Source of the DNA: Acanthacorydalis orientalis
Lineage: Eukaryota > Arthropoda > Insecta > Megaloptera > Corydalidae
DNA: 64,000 bases
Assembly (NCBI GenBank): GCA_034766995.1
Contig: CM068320.1
Coordinates: 17,681,687-17,745,686 of the forward strand
Reading direction: 5' to 3'
The position numbers and the translations under genes are program-made. The notes below the pieces were generated by a model. It saw only the letters and a program-made list of their open reading frames with translations. It did not search any database and was not told the DNA's origin. Positions 38,810 through 50,691 of this stretch are shown here, one piece after another. Position 1 is the stretch's first letter. The number at the start of each line of letters is the position of its first letter.

Positions 38810-39140
38810 GTGCATTAACGAGCTTTTTCGATGCATCTGCAGAAATGTACCGCTAAAAGAATAACTTTACGCGAAACGTGTGAAGAATCCGTGCGGACGA
38901 CCTGACGCGTCGGCAGCCGCCGTGAACGTTACGATGTGAGATCGCCCAGGAGGATTCCATTCACAAGTCTAATTGTGTGTCTCCTGAGCTGTTTAGCATA
39001 CAATGCCCAAATCTGCGCCGCCGCTACCATCACCGCCGCACTCTCTGTGGTTTAACTTATCTAAATCGCTCCCGCATTGATTTTAATGCCGTATCAATGG
39101 AAGCATCTCGTGTACACTGCATGTTTCCCATTTGTGAGTG
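38810..39140. promoter_or_regulatory. GC-rich islet 12 with Runt-like site
   Basis: CpG-dense block containing TGTGGTTT (39046-39053, Runt/RUNX-like), a CCGCCGCTACCATCACCGCCGC run and ACGCGTCGG. A 73-codon plus frame and a 96-codon minus frame overlap here without recognisable domains. Confidence 0.35.
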
Positions 39141-39592
39141 TGTCACTGTTCGGACAAAACATAAAACTAATTTGATAGGTGCTTTGTACAAAATATAGTC
39201 AACTGTTACAATATAGTGTGTACGGTTGAAGTTTACTAACGAAGTTGCTCTCGAAACTTTAAGAACTGGAGAAATGCCGAATAACAAATTAGGATAACTG
39301 TATTTTGTTCTCCATACACAACAAATCACTATTCCATTTATGAACAAAAGTATTACGGAGATCAGTAATTACCGTTAATGTGAATTTAAATCTAATGTAT
39401 TTCATTTCAGTACAAAATTGTCATGTTAGCAAATCTTTTCATTAAATTGTGAATATTTTCTCATTTTAAATAAAATAGACAGTATGAACTTGTATATTAT
39501 ATTAATCTAATATATAGATGAAAAAGATATACTTGAGTATATGAATCAATCTACATATGCATATCATACATACATGCATGCATACATATATA

Positions 39593-40152
39593 TTAGGTTG
39601 GTAGGAAAATAATTACGGTCTTTGTTTTCTAAATTATTATCTTAATTTTTTTCAATGAAAAAATCATTTCATCTTCTTCATGTTAATACTATTTTAAAGT
39701 GTATTTTTCGGTTTGTGTTTTGGTAAGACTGACTTTGGTTTTATTATTAATTTTGCTTCGAATTGTGCTATGGAATTAAAAATGGAAAAGAAGCAAATAA
39801 GATCAAACTTTTTGTATGTGTTCAAAACGGATGGTAAAACAGCAAAAACTGCTCATAAACTAAACGATGCTTTTGATGTGGGTACTGTTTAGGAACGTGC
39901 GGAGTGGTTACAGAAATTTCGTGCTGGGGACGAGAGTCTTGAAGATTGTGAATCGCGGATCTGCTTTCATAAGGATCAACTGAAGGCGTTAGTTGAATAA
40001 GAACCACGCACAATAATTCGAGAGCTTACACAAAAGTTAGGCGTTAGTCATCCAACAGTTCTGGACCATTTAAAACAGCTAGGAAAATAAAAAAAGATAA
40101 AAATATATGAGTTTGATGGTCATAAACCGCAATTATTTTTATACCAATCTAA
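39593..40152 (+). mobile_element. mariner deletion derivative (family M1 copy 4)
   Basis: The element is 560 bp with ends TTAGGTTGGTAGGAAAATAA and, complemented, TTAGATTGGTATAAAAATAA; TA flanks it at 39591-39592 and 40153-40154. The start ATG is at 39782 (MEKKQIRSNF). The helix-turn-helix region continues to VSHPTVLDHLKQLGK and then stops. In-frame TAG within the DVGTV-stop-ERAEW stretch and TAA after LVE inactivate it. The catalytic domain is replaced by the same short 3' end seen in copies 2 and 3. This is the best-preserved member of the derivative. Confidence 0.92.
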
Positions 40153-40154
40153 TA

Positions 40155-41036
40155 TTATTTTGATTATTACGAAAATGGCAATATACCTGTAATATTATAG
40201 TCAGATAAAATATATTTTTTGGAAGAAAGGAGAACTGTTTATATTTAGTAAATAACCTGTAAGTATATAAAGACAATTTAATGGTGTGTTTTTTTTATGT
40301 ATAAGATGTACCAATACAGAGAAGATTTGAATTAATTTCAAAAAGTTTAAGAATTTTTATTTTTAACATCCATATTTTTGTATAAGTTATTCGTACTTCA
40401 TGATTTAAAAAATATTGAAATATTAATAGTTGTATTTTGATGAACTGGTGATTTATAAAATTTACTTCCATCTTATCTAAAAGGAGGTTACATATTAATA
40501 TTTCGTAATAAAAATAGAAGTTATTTCAAATAACATTTGTTTTTTTCTATCAAAATGAATATCATTTTCACTGAAATTAAATTTGAAAAAAAAATATCTT
40601 TAAGATTAATAGTTTATAAAGCACATAGTTCTTTATAGTGTAGAAAATCATTTTATATTTGTTGTATAATAATTTAAATATTATATTTTAAAATTAATAA
40701 TTTATTTTCGTTACAAATTTTATAACTTACTGTAAAAAGTGATACTCTCTATATATGTGAATGTAACTATTTAAGATTATCTTTGAAAATAAATTTCAAA
40801 ACTATAAAATTGAAATCTTCATACATAAATCTTAAGCTGTTTTTAATATTACTGAAAAACAATTACTGAATTTTCAATAATCCGAAATTTATATGACAAG
40901 TATGAGTTAAGTACAATGTAATAATAATGTTTCAACCTGAATTCAAAATTTAAAACCAAACGAGGTAATTTTACAATTCAACTAAAAAATAAGTTGTTAC
41001 TAAATTTTTGTATATTTTATATACACACACATACAT

Positions 41037-41072
<36 letters not shown>

Positions 41073-41077
41073 CATAC

Positions 41078-41148
<71 letters not shown>

Positions 41149-41149
41149 C

Positions 41150-41227
<78 letters not shown>

Positions 41228-42323
41228 GTATATATATGGATATAATCTTGGTAATTGTACACTGAAAGTCACGTCATTTAAAAATTAAGTTACCATGTTT
41301 TAATATTGCAATGTTTCGTACCATTTGTCGGCATGTTTAAGCAATTTAAATGCATGTTCATAATACCTCACAATATATAATTTTCAGATGACCAGTATTG
41401 CTATGAATAATCAGCGCAATATCTTGATGTTATACTGATATATGATTTAATTTGGCGACGTAAAAAATAAATGAATCAGACAGAATTTCAAAATTTGTGC
41501 GTTTATTTCAAATTTTAATAATAAACATTTTCAATTAAAAAATGGAAATGTATTTCTATACATTTATATGAAAATTTTATTAATAAAATAAAATATTGTC
41601 ATATTTTTAAGTAATTTTATAATAAGAATCAAAACCTGTTAGACACATATTTATCAGATAAAGATATATTTTGTTATAAAAAAATATGATTCGTCATTTG
41701 AATGAACTTAACATCAAATGGCCAGTGATGTAACATTCTACCTTTTAAAACAAAGTGCGCACTTAAATAAATGTATTAAGATAAAATATGCCAACATGAT
41801 AATTTTGGCAAATAATTATGTAGAACATTATAATTTGAATCTATTTATTATCTAAAGGCTGATCATTATTCTTTGTGTACATTTGCATTTTTAATGCAAA
41901 TAGATTTAGGTTCTGATTATTTGATCTATTGATTATACCGGTATTATTAAAATAAAAAAGTTTTTCAAACTAAAGAGGTACGAATATGTATACAGTTTTA
42001 TTTTTGAAATTTATTCATATGTATTTTAATTATTTAAAAAACTCGATTAAATTTCTAAAAAAGTGATTTGTATCATCTTCCAATTCCGTTCCAAAGTATG
42101 GAAAGGCAGAATAAAAAATATGAAGATAAAAAAATATTACTGTTCATTTTTATTTTAGTTAAGAGTGTAAGATATAATTTTCTTAGGAATTATCACAGTT
42201 TTATGAATATATAATATTTCATTGATGTTAACTTACTAGATGAAGAGTACTAACTATAGAAGGAAAATCTAATTAAAGTTACATAGAAGTGGTTGTCTTA
42301 TTTTTGACACAATTTGTACTTAG
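40155..42323. other. AT-rich spacer with a large composite AT array
   Basis: Unique AT-rich sequence surrounds the 201-bp array at 41036. No genes are seen. Confidence 0.6.
41036..41236. repeat. composite (AT)n array with 72-bp higher-order unit
   Basis: AT tract regularly interrupted by CA. The segment starting TACATACA at 41071 (then a 10-bp TA run, then CA) recurs in the same order at 41143, indicating a 72-bp higher-order duplication. Confidence 0.9.
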
Positions 42324-42850
42324 CACTGGCAACGAATTAACCCAGATGGGGGCGCATGGCGGTAAAATTTACAGAGCCTCCAACATTTTTCTGACGACTA
42401 AAAAAATGGCTGTGTGAAAAAAAACATTTCATAATATTTTTCTTTATATCTATAACTTTAATCTATAAATAAATAAATTGCATCAAAATAAAATATTCTC
42501 AATAATTTTTCAGAAAAATAATGCAGATAAAACTATAATTATGTCAAAGACGGACGGTGATATTGTTATGCAGGTGTTCTGCATGAATAAAAATACAACT
42601 AAAATTTAATGATGTCGCCTATGGTATTATAAGCAAAACTTTTCTTCACTTGTTTCTTTCCCTTACTTCATTGGTCGTTTCCCTACATATATTTTCATTT
42701 TTCACGCAAATTTATTGTTATCAGCTAAGACGTTAAAGTGTAAGTTTCGTTTCTTTATGTAATGATTAATTTTTTCTTTGAGCTCGGAGCCCTTTCGAGC
42801 ACGGGACCCCTGGCAACCGAGAGATCCGACATCCGCTTGACCCGCCACTG
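42324..42850. mobile_element. possible degenerate hAT-like element
   Basis: The left end CACTGGCAACGAATTAACCC and, complemented, the right end CAGTGGCGGGTCAAGCGG resemble each other and CAGTGGCG-type termini. Both ends are GC-rich with an AT-rich middle, as in many short elements. No matching 8-bp flank was found (GTACTTAG against GTTATCAC). Two unrelated islets are an alternative. Confidence 0.3.
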
Positions 42851-43748
42851 GTTATCACTGTAAAAATGTAACGCCTTTGGTGCTTATAGAAGAAACGACT
42901 AATTAATTACCTTGGGTAATGCAAATTTTACTGTTAAACCTGAATGGTTTCACATTACTAACTTTTTACTGCGAATTAAAATATAACAACTTATTTTTAA
43001 GTATGTATTTAAAAAATTACTAATTTAGGATGATTCAGATAAACTGACAAGCTAAAATTTTATTATCATTAAAAATGTTCTTAACTGATTCTATAGATGC
43101 ACTGTATATTTATCATTAGAAAAAATAAAAGCAACTATCAATATCTGTAAAAAAAATGTCACGTGTAACTAAGTATTCACATTTATGTTAATCTATGATT
43201 TGTTAAAAAACTAAAAATTGGTGTAATGATCTCATAAATATAAATATATACGTATATATCTTGAAAAAGTATAAAATACATAGTTCATACTAAGTTGCTA
43301 AAATTAGTATTTTTGCATATGTTTGTACATTTTTTCTTTGTCGTAAACCATTGTTTTTATCGCCTTGTTCACAATAATCTTAATTTAACATCTATTTTTG
43401 CATATTTATTTAATAATAACGTAGATTTATAGTTCTATATAAGTCATGCAAATCTGAAATGTGGTAAAAAATTAGATTTTTCACTTATTTATAAGATATT
43501 ATTAAAGAATTCTGCGAATATCAAATTATTCAAAGTTCATATAAAGGTTTAAAATTATACAAATATAATTCATTTTTAATTTTTGATAATTTAATATGAA
43601 GATATATTTGTTAGATATATTTGCCTATAATGAACTTATTATTGTAGTAATATTGGAGTCATAATTTTAAAAAGATAATATTACAAAATATATAAAGTAT
43701 TAGCTTGTTAAGCTAAGTATATTATATAGGTTGGTTATTAGGGTTTTA

Positions 43749-43780
43749 GAGCGCTTTGACAGCTAAGGTCATTAGCGCTC
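43749..43780. repeat. 7-bp inverted repeat enclosing a TALE-like site
   Basis: GAGCGCT (43749-43755) and AGCGCTC (43774-43780) flank TTGACAGCT (43756-43764). The patch is an isolated GC-richer island in AT-rich DNA. Confidence 0.6.
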
Positions 43781-44122
43781 GAAATATATTATATAAATTA
43801 GACTTACTGGCATCAATAATTAAAAAGGTAGAATTCTTGGTATTTGTAATTTAAATTAAAAATTTTTTACGAGTAAAATAGGTATAAAAAGAATGAATAT
43901 TTGTTTTAAAACAATAATATTTAAATATTTAATAGGTTTAACTGACATTTTGAATATGTCACTGTAGATAATAATACTCAGGCGTACTATAGTTAATATA
44001 AAACTTGTATAAGTGTAAATAAATAATAAAAGTTTTTGAAAAGTTTCAACATTATTTATATTCATACACAAATATTTAATTAATTAAAGTAGATTATACT
44101 CGCAATGTTAATCAGTCGTTTC

Positions 44123-44126
<4 letters not shown>

Positions 44127-44183
<57 letters not shown>
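44127..44183. repeat. (AT)n microsatellite
   Basis: About 57 bp. Confidence 0.97.
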
Positions 44184-44190
<7 letters not shown>

Positions 44191-44588
44191 TAAAATATAT
44201 TTTTATTAAAATAAGAGAAAAATAAATAAAATAAAAGAAGAAAGGAGGAATGCAATCCAATTATAATGACATTAATTGTAGATATTGCCAGTAAAGATTA
44301 ATATAATATAATAACTTATTAAGAATATTTTATTTTTTAATTGATACTCATAATTTATGAAAATCTAAATGTTGATGATAATAATCATAAATTTAAGTTT
44401 TTTAATATTTAAAAATTAATTAATACACATTTTTAAAAATATGTGAAATGACATGTATATTAACTCATCTAAGTGCTATCTAAAAAAGAAATAGTTTTGT
44501 ATAGTATATTCTTCTTTCAACTGTAGTATGTTTTATCTTAGCAAGTAAAACCAATTTTATTTTATCTTATCGTGTCTATTATTTAGTT

Positions 44589-44590
<2 letters not shown>

Positions 44591-44632
<42 letters not shown>
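44591..44632. repeat. (AT)n microsatellite
   Basis: About 42 bp. Confidence 0.97.
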
Positions 44633-44634
<2 letters not shown>

Positions 44635-45039
44635 TATATACATGTGTGTATTTAGAATTGTTTTATTTGAGGAACAATTTCAATAAGATAATAATTTATT
44701 ATCTGAAAATATTTACAATGACATTGTTTTCAAAGATAAAAATCAACACAATCATTTAGTGAACTGTGCTCTAAATTTTTTTATGAAGATTTTCATTAAA
44801 TCGTTTGATAAGATAATTGATAACAATTGTATTATTATCTACAATAAAAATTAAATATTATAATGACTACAATATCAAGAGAAAAACGTAAAAGAATTCT
44901 TGAGATATTTTAAATGAGTTCTATCTTAAGGAAAATTGAAATCAATCATTGTATTAGCGTTTATTTTGTTAATATCTCCATTTTTTAAATTAAATATGTG
45001 ATTTTAAATGGATTTTATGATTATATCTTTCTTTATATT

Positions 45040-45040
<1 letters not shown>

Positions 45041-45108
<68 letters not shown>
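45041..45108. repeat. (AC)n(AT)n(GT)n self-complementary microsatellite
   Basis: ACACAC, about 40 bp of AT, then about 22 bp of GT. The flanking AC and GT blocks are reverse complements, so the array can fold on itself. Confidence 0.95.
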
Positions 45109-45301
45109 AAATGCAATTATGTATTAGAAATAATCATGAAATCTTATTTTTCTTAATATAGAAGTTGATGTATTTTTATATTTACCACAATGTAATGAAA
45201 ATCTATACATTTTTAAGATGTGCATTCAAAAGTATTAAATAAGTTGTGTTTTTAACAATTTTATAAAAAGAACATACACATATACACACAAACATACATA
45301 C

Positions 45302-45306
<5 letters not shown>

Positions 45307-45356
<50 letters not shown>
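45307..45356. repeat. (AT)n microsatellite
   Basis: About 50 bp, preceded by ACACAAACATACATACATATT. Confidence 0.97.
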
Positions 45357-45365
<9 letters not shown>

Positions 45366-45889
45366 TACTTTTCATTTTTACTTTCTATTTATATTATTTG
45401 ATTAATGTGTTTTGCCAAAAATTAAAATCTCTGTTGTATTTATAAATATGGATTATGGCAATCAGTTAAACAAAAAGAATTGATTGTAACTCAAATGGCT
45501 TTTAAAGAAAATAAATAAATAAATATGAGGATGATGATAAATAATAATGACATTTAATAAACATTAAACAACTATAATATATACAATTAATGTTTTAATG
45601 ATAATTTAATTATACGTTTCTACACGCAATTATCTACATGTTTATAACATAAAATGTTAATATAACATTCTAAACTTGACTGTATAATCTCAATACATAG
45701 TTAAAAAATTAAAATTCGAAAGAGGAGAAAATCATAAAAATAAAAACAAAATCTTGACAAATAAAACGTACAATAATAGAAAATTAGCATATGTAAAGAA
45801 ATGAAACGATCTAGCAGACGTATCGATAAAAGCATGTAGATATTTTGTGAAATCTGCAAAACAATTATTTATTTATTTATTTTTGTAAA

Positions 45890-46530
45890 AGCAAGATACG
45901 ATGTGTATATATTTTGCAACGACGTATCTTCGAGAGAAGTTGACACAACAGGGAGTTGCTACACAAACTGAACTCGGTTTGAGATTACTTCGCTGATTGG
46001 ATGTCAAAGTGAGATTTATGAAGAGTTCGAGATATTGAGATAAACTGTAACATCCATGAGAAGGCGCAATGTTTCAAATTTAACGACTGAGGTGTAACGA
46101 TTGTCAGGTAGAGATTAGAGGCAGGTCGTGGTTTGAAACCGTTGTTGTTGTCGTTGTCGTGCCAGAAGAGATCATGTTGGCTGGTGAGGAGTTCGACGAG
46201 ATGAGGACAGGTGTGGACAGGCTTGTTAGCGACATCTCAACTAGCAGCCAGCGCAGAGTACTCTTTTTAACTAGATGCGATGGTATGTGTGAGCGTAATG
46301 CATGCATACGTTAACTTTGTTAATCAGTGGATCGCAGCACGCCGTGACAAAAACTGGTTCACGATAAACACATTATGTCCACGAAGAGAGAGCTCCTCCT
46401 CGTCGGATAAAAATGTGCGACGGCGGGCGTTCGATACATTTTTACATGTGTTCAATGATTTTGCCAGAATTATACCTGAACTCTCATATATACACCAGGA
46501 ATATGATACATTCGTATGTGCGTAGTATAA
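45890..46530. promoter_or_regulatory. large GC-rich islet 13
   Basis: The islet is about 600 bp and contains a (GTT/GTC)n run (near 46141-46160), an E-box CAGGTG (46208-46213), GGATGTCAAAG (TCF-like) and many CpGs. Frames of 67, 81 and 102 codons cross it on both strands, and none resembles a known protein. The 67-codon minus frame contains a poly-Thr run from the trinucleotide repeat. A regulatory element is likelier than an exon. Confidence 0.35.
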
Positions 46531-46538
46531 ACGTAAAT

Positions 46539-46604
<66 letters not shown>

Positions 46605-46605
46605 A
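46539..46605. repeat. (AC)n(AT)n(GT)-type microsatellite
   Basis: About 18 bp AC, 38 bp AT, then GTATGTGTGTAC. It directly borders islet 13. Confidence 0.95.
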
Positions 46606-46876
46606 CGCATACAATTCATTAATTACATTCATCGCATTTAAATGACATTGAAAAAGTTCTAAATAATCTAATGGAACTTTTCCTAAATATTACAAATGAT
46701 CAATTTACATTTACTTAAAATAACAGATAATTTTTACTTTAATAAATTCACTCTTTATTTGAATACATATTCATGATTCTTCATATGAATTAAAGACATT
46801 CCAAATACTTCTATATCATATTATTACCATACTTTAACTCTTCACTATCATATTTTTAATTATTGATTTTTAAATG

Positions 46877-46899
46877 TATATATATATATATATACATTT

Positions 46900-46949
<50 letters not shown>
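46877..46949. repeat. (AT)n microsatellite, interrupted
   Basis: Two AT tracts separated by CATTTATACATACATA. Confidence 0.95.
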
Positions 46950-46952
<3 letters not shown>

Positions 46953-47222
46953 GTTTATTAATTAACGTAAAAAGGGAACAAATTATAAAAAATAGACCAA
47001 TTTATTCAATGTATGATATTGTTTTTAATATATTATGTCTTATTATTTCTGTAAAATCAATTATTAATTTTTTTATTGGCAAAAACGAATTTGATTGATA
47101 GAATTATAAAAACAAATAATATCTAATGCGTCACATCTGCCTATATACATATTTCAATAATTATAAATAAACATATATGTATGTGTATAGTTAAGAATTA
47201 TTTATTTACTTGTTTTATGTAT

Positions 47223-47253
47223 AATATATATATATATATAAAATATATATATA

Positions 47254-47331
<78 letters not shown>
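47223..47331. repeat. composite (AT)n array
   Basis: About 109 bp. The left part is punctuated by AAA interruptions (TATAAAATATATATATAAAA), the right part is pure AT. Confidence 0.95.
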
Positions 47332-47335
<4 letters not shown>

Positions 47336-48050
47336 AGAAATTTTAATTATTATATTGACTTGTCTTCTAACAAGTATCAATTGTTTAATAAAAATTAATG
47401 TTTTTTTGTTACTTATTAGAATCGAACACCTGTTTTATATATTTTATAGATAATTTCAGTTCAATACTAATTTTTAAAATTTATTGATTTTTAAATGTTT
47501 CTTATATATTATTTCGATCTTTTATATGAAATATATATAATTATTATTCATTTTTTAATTTCCTTCCATTACTCATTTTCAATACTGAAATTGATCTATT
47601 ATTAATTATTAAACTTGGAAACAGTTAATTATTGAAATTGGTCCATTTTGAATTTTGTTCAAACTGAACATAATAGATAACAGTTTCAAAACAATTTTAT
47701 TTTAAAAACATTTTAAAAATAATACAAAATATAATGTTGTTTTTATTACATAATAAATGAGTCATGTGCTTATTATTTCTCTTCAAATGTTCATCATTTT
47801 TTTTATAATGAATTTGTTTAGTTGAGGAATATACTAATTATAATTCTAGTTTGAAAAATTATACATACATGTCCAAAGATAGATACACATCAGTATAAAT
47901 CAATACTGTATTTCTATTGACGAACACTGATTTAAAGATAAAAATGGTAACATTTCATCTTTCATGAGAATGCATTATAATGGGTTCAAGTTTCTTATAC
48001 ACACGCACGTAGAAAAACACATGACATAATATATTCACATACATTTGTAT
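47332..48050. other. AT-rich spacer
   Basis: Only unique AT-rich sequence; a small stem CAGTAT/ATACTG at 47891-47908. Confidence 0.55.
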
Positions 48051-48077
48051 ACGTGTATAGACACAAACACACACACA

Positions 48078-48088
<11 letters not shown>

Positions 48089-48135
<47 letters not shown>
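48089..48135. repeat. (AT)n microsatellite
   Basis: About 47 bp, preceded by ACACACACATATTTATTT. It borders the left side of the LINE tail. Confidence 0.95.
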
Positions 48136-48138
<3 letters not shown>

Positions 48139-48224
48139 AACCAATGGTAAAGAGAAGCATTCAACTGTACAAAATGGAAAATCATGGAAGAAGCCTTTAT
48201 CCAGCAGTGGATTAATAGATGCTG

Positions 48225-48225
<1 letters not shown>
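48133..48225 (+). mobile_element. 3' tail of an RTE-like LINE
   Basis: Between two AT arrays lies a unique 90-bp block. Its end reads, at 48184-48225, MEEAFIQQWINRC-stop. The corresponding DNA (GGAAGAAGCCT, then CCAGCAGTGGATT) matches the conserved 3' terminus of many RTE-clade non-LTR retrotransposons (EEAYVQQWTD-like, followed by a GAT-repeat tail). Here the tail starts GCTGATTATATA and merges with an AT array. Severe 5' truncation is normal for LINEs. The family call is from memory of that motif. Confidence 0.6.

Positions 48226-48272
<47 letters not shown>
48226..48272. repeat. (AT)n microsatellite at LINE 3' end
   Basis: About 47 bp, starting directly after the LINE stop codon. Confidence 0.96.
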
Positions 48273-48279
<7 letters not shown>

Positions 48280-48299
48280 CTGCATGTGTAATTGCTTTG

Positions 48300-49640
48300 T
48301 ACATAATATAAATCTTTAATAATCATGTTTTTATACATATCTTAATTTATGGGTAGGATACTTAATATAGTAAATAAGAATTAAAAAAAATACAGTTTGG
48401 AAAGATTTCTACCCAAAAATATTTACAAGCGAAATCAAATATAAGTATATAATATTAAAAAATATAAGAAGTTGAATTTATAGGGTTTGTTAAACGTTGA
48501 ATATTTTCAAAATGACAAGTTTAACAAATAATGATATACTTTATACTTTAATTAGAACACGAAATAAATATATTTTGTAAAACCGGTTTTACACAAAAAA
48601 ATAGAGTTCATACTGTAAAAAAAAGAACAATAAAGAAACAATAACATATTTTTCTGCATCTGGTGTTGTTTCGCATATTGAAATATGTATATGCAACAAT
48701 CAAATGATCAATAATCATTTACTGATTAGGAAAAAGTGTGGTTTGTGGTATGAGAGGAAATTTATCTTTTGGGACTAAGCTGAACTCAAAACGAATTTTT
48801 AAGAAGTTAAAAGTGACTTGATTATATTGTATAAGATTTTGTGCAGGTTAGGGTAAGTTTTTTATTACATTTATTATTTAATGAAACATTTATAAAACGA
48901 ATCATCAGTTTTTTAAACTAATTACTCAGACTAATAGTGATATTATTTCATTCCTATATTTTGGAAAAAGTCAGTACAAGAAAAGCATCTGGAACGATTA
49001 AAAACAATATATCATTAATGATTTCAAAAATGAAATTTTGGCAATAAACTAAAAAAATGCTTCATGTGAATTCGAAGAAATCAGTAATATTCATTTATTT
49101 GTTTTAAAATCCAGGAACAACAAAAGAAATTTTAATAAAACATTAATAAATACGTGGAATATTGCCAAATACGAATTTGAATCAAAAGACAGAATATATA
49201 CACAAGAACTTAGAAATATTTATAAATAAAATTAATTACATCGAAAAATAACCAATTTTTATCCAGAATTCTTTTCTGTAACAATAAAAATACAATAATG
49301 CCTCTTACCTGTGTTAATGTAATTAATTTTCATATCAATTTCTAATATACAAACAACTTAAGTTGAAATTAACTATCAACGTTGTTAAATCAATGATATT
49401 GATTTAAAACACGGATTAATAGTTTTTTTTTAAACATAGAATAATAATTTGTAAGTGAAATTTATTTAAATATTGATTTATAAGAAAATCTTTTTAGTAT
49501 TAAAGTAATTATTGAATTTACTGAAAGAAGAGTTTAAAAAATAAGTAAAAAATAATGGAAGTTTTTAAATTAGGTCTATTTGTTCATTTACATATTTCAT
49601 TATTTTTAAAGTTAGCTTATTATGAGCATTTACATCTATG
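48300..49640. other. AT-rich spacer
   Basis: Unique AT-rich sequence; I see no features. Confidence 0.6.
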
Positions 49641-49643
49641 AAG

Positions 49644-49679
<36 letters not shown>

Positions 49680-49680
49680 T
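49644..49680. repeat. compound (AT)n(AC)n microsatellite
   Basis: About 25 bp AT followed by ACACACACAC and degenerate CATATACACATA units. Confidence 0.93.
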
Positions 49681-49839
49681 ACATATATACACATATATAC
49701 ACACATACATATGTATAAGTGAATATATGTTCGATTTATGTGAATGTATTCATTAAATTAAATATACGTATGTGTACATAGATGAATACTAATAAATCAA
49801 CAATGTTGAAGAGTATGTAATTTAATGTCGACAAATAAA

Positions 49840-50180
49840 AACTGATCCGACGATTGGAATCTGTCTGGGTGCCGTGAGCTGTCAAAATATGTACACACAC
49901 CCTGCTGGTCGTGGCTTGACAGCTCGGCCACATTATCATTTATCTGTTGATGGATTTTAAATGAGGGGCAGTGTCTGAGTATGAGATCCAGCAAGATATA
50001 CAAGTGGAAATCTTCTTCTGCCCACTAACAGCCACTGTTTTAATGTTCGATAATTATGAATTCCATTCGATGATGATAAATCTGTTCTCTCAACGAACTC
50101 GACTAACTCGATTGACATTTCTTTCTATTTTATTTTTTTATTATTGTAGCGAAGCCAATTGACATTCGAAGATTTTTGTT
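49840..50180. promoter_or_regulatory. GC-richer islet 14 with inverted TALE homeodomain sites
   Basis: GAGCTGTCAA (49876-49885) and TTGACAGCTC (49916-49925) are perfect reverse complements 30 bp apart. Each contains TGACAGCT, the consensus-like site of Meis/Homothorax/TGIF TALE homeodomains. TTATCATTTATCTG nearby adds GATA-like cores. It is a candidate enhancer. Short frames of 62-68 codons here are unrecognised. Confidence 0.45.
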
Positions 50181-50643
50181 CATATTATGACGTCGATGAC
50201 AAACCACTATGTAAAACTTGCTCAAGATGAATGTACCAGATTTTATGTTAATGTGTTGACGAATAATATAAACTCTATTGAGATAAATGTGTACTAGTTT
50301 ATAGTTTATTTATTAATTTGACCTACCAAAGAATTTTAGGCGGAATATCTATATTTGCACGAAGCTGTTGTGAAAATATCTACGGTCATTTATCTTCAAT
50401 TTTTTCACTTTGCCGCCTAATGACATCAAAATTCCACAACGTTTGAATAATCTTAATTAGATTACATATTAATTAACATTTGTAGCATGTCTAAAGTATT
50501 ATTTTTATACTATGAATCATTTGTACAGGTGTGAATGTTATATTGCTAATTTTTCATAATAACACATTGACGTATACAGATTAATCTATTCTTTCGAGAT
50601 ATAAACAGCTGATTTTAAGAGTTTTTTTTAATATATATACATC

Positions 50644-50652
<9 letters not shown>

Positions 50653-50689
<37 letters not shown>
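50653..50689. repeat. (AT)n microsatellite
   Basis: About 37 bp, preceded by CATCCATACATACAT. Confidence 0.96.

Positions 50690-50691
<2 letters not shown>

Larger units (their letters stand above)
42851..45889. other. AT-rich spacer
   Basis: Four AT-type microsatellites and an isolated inverted repeat at 43749 lie in otherwise unique AT-rich DNA. A 71-codon minus frame at 43856-44071 is unrecognised. Confidence 0.55.

Noticed and set aside
41008..41265. Long open frames of Ile-Tyr repeats on both strands here and at many other positions (for example 8486-8695, 23232-23579, 47198-47380, 48053-48319)
   Set aside because: They are translations of (AT)n microsatellites, which contain no stop codon in the ATA-TAT frames. 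They are not proteins.
43726..43745. Mariner terminal repeat (TAGGTTGGT)
   Set aside because: Similarity ends after 9 bases, with no AAAATAATTGCGG continuation and no partner end.
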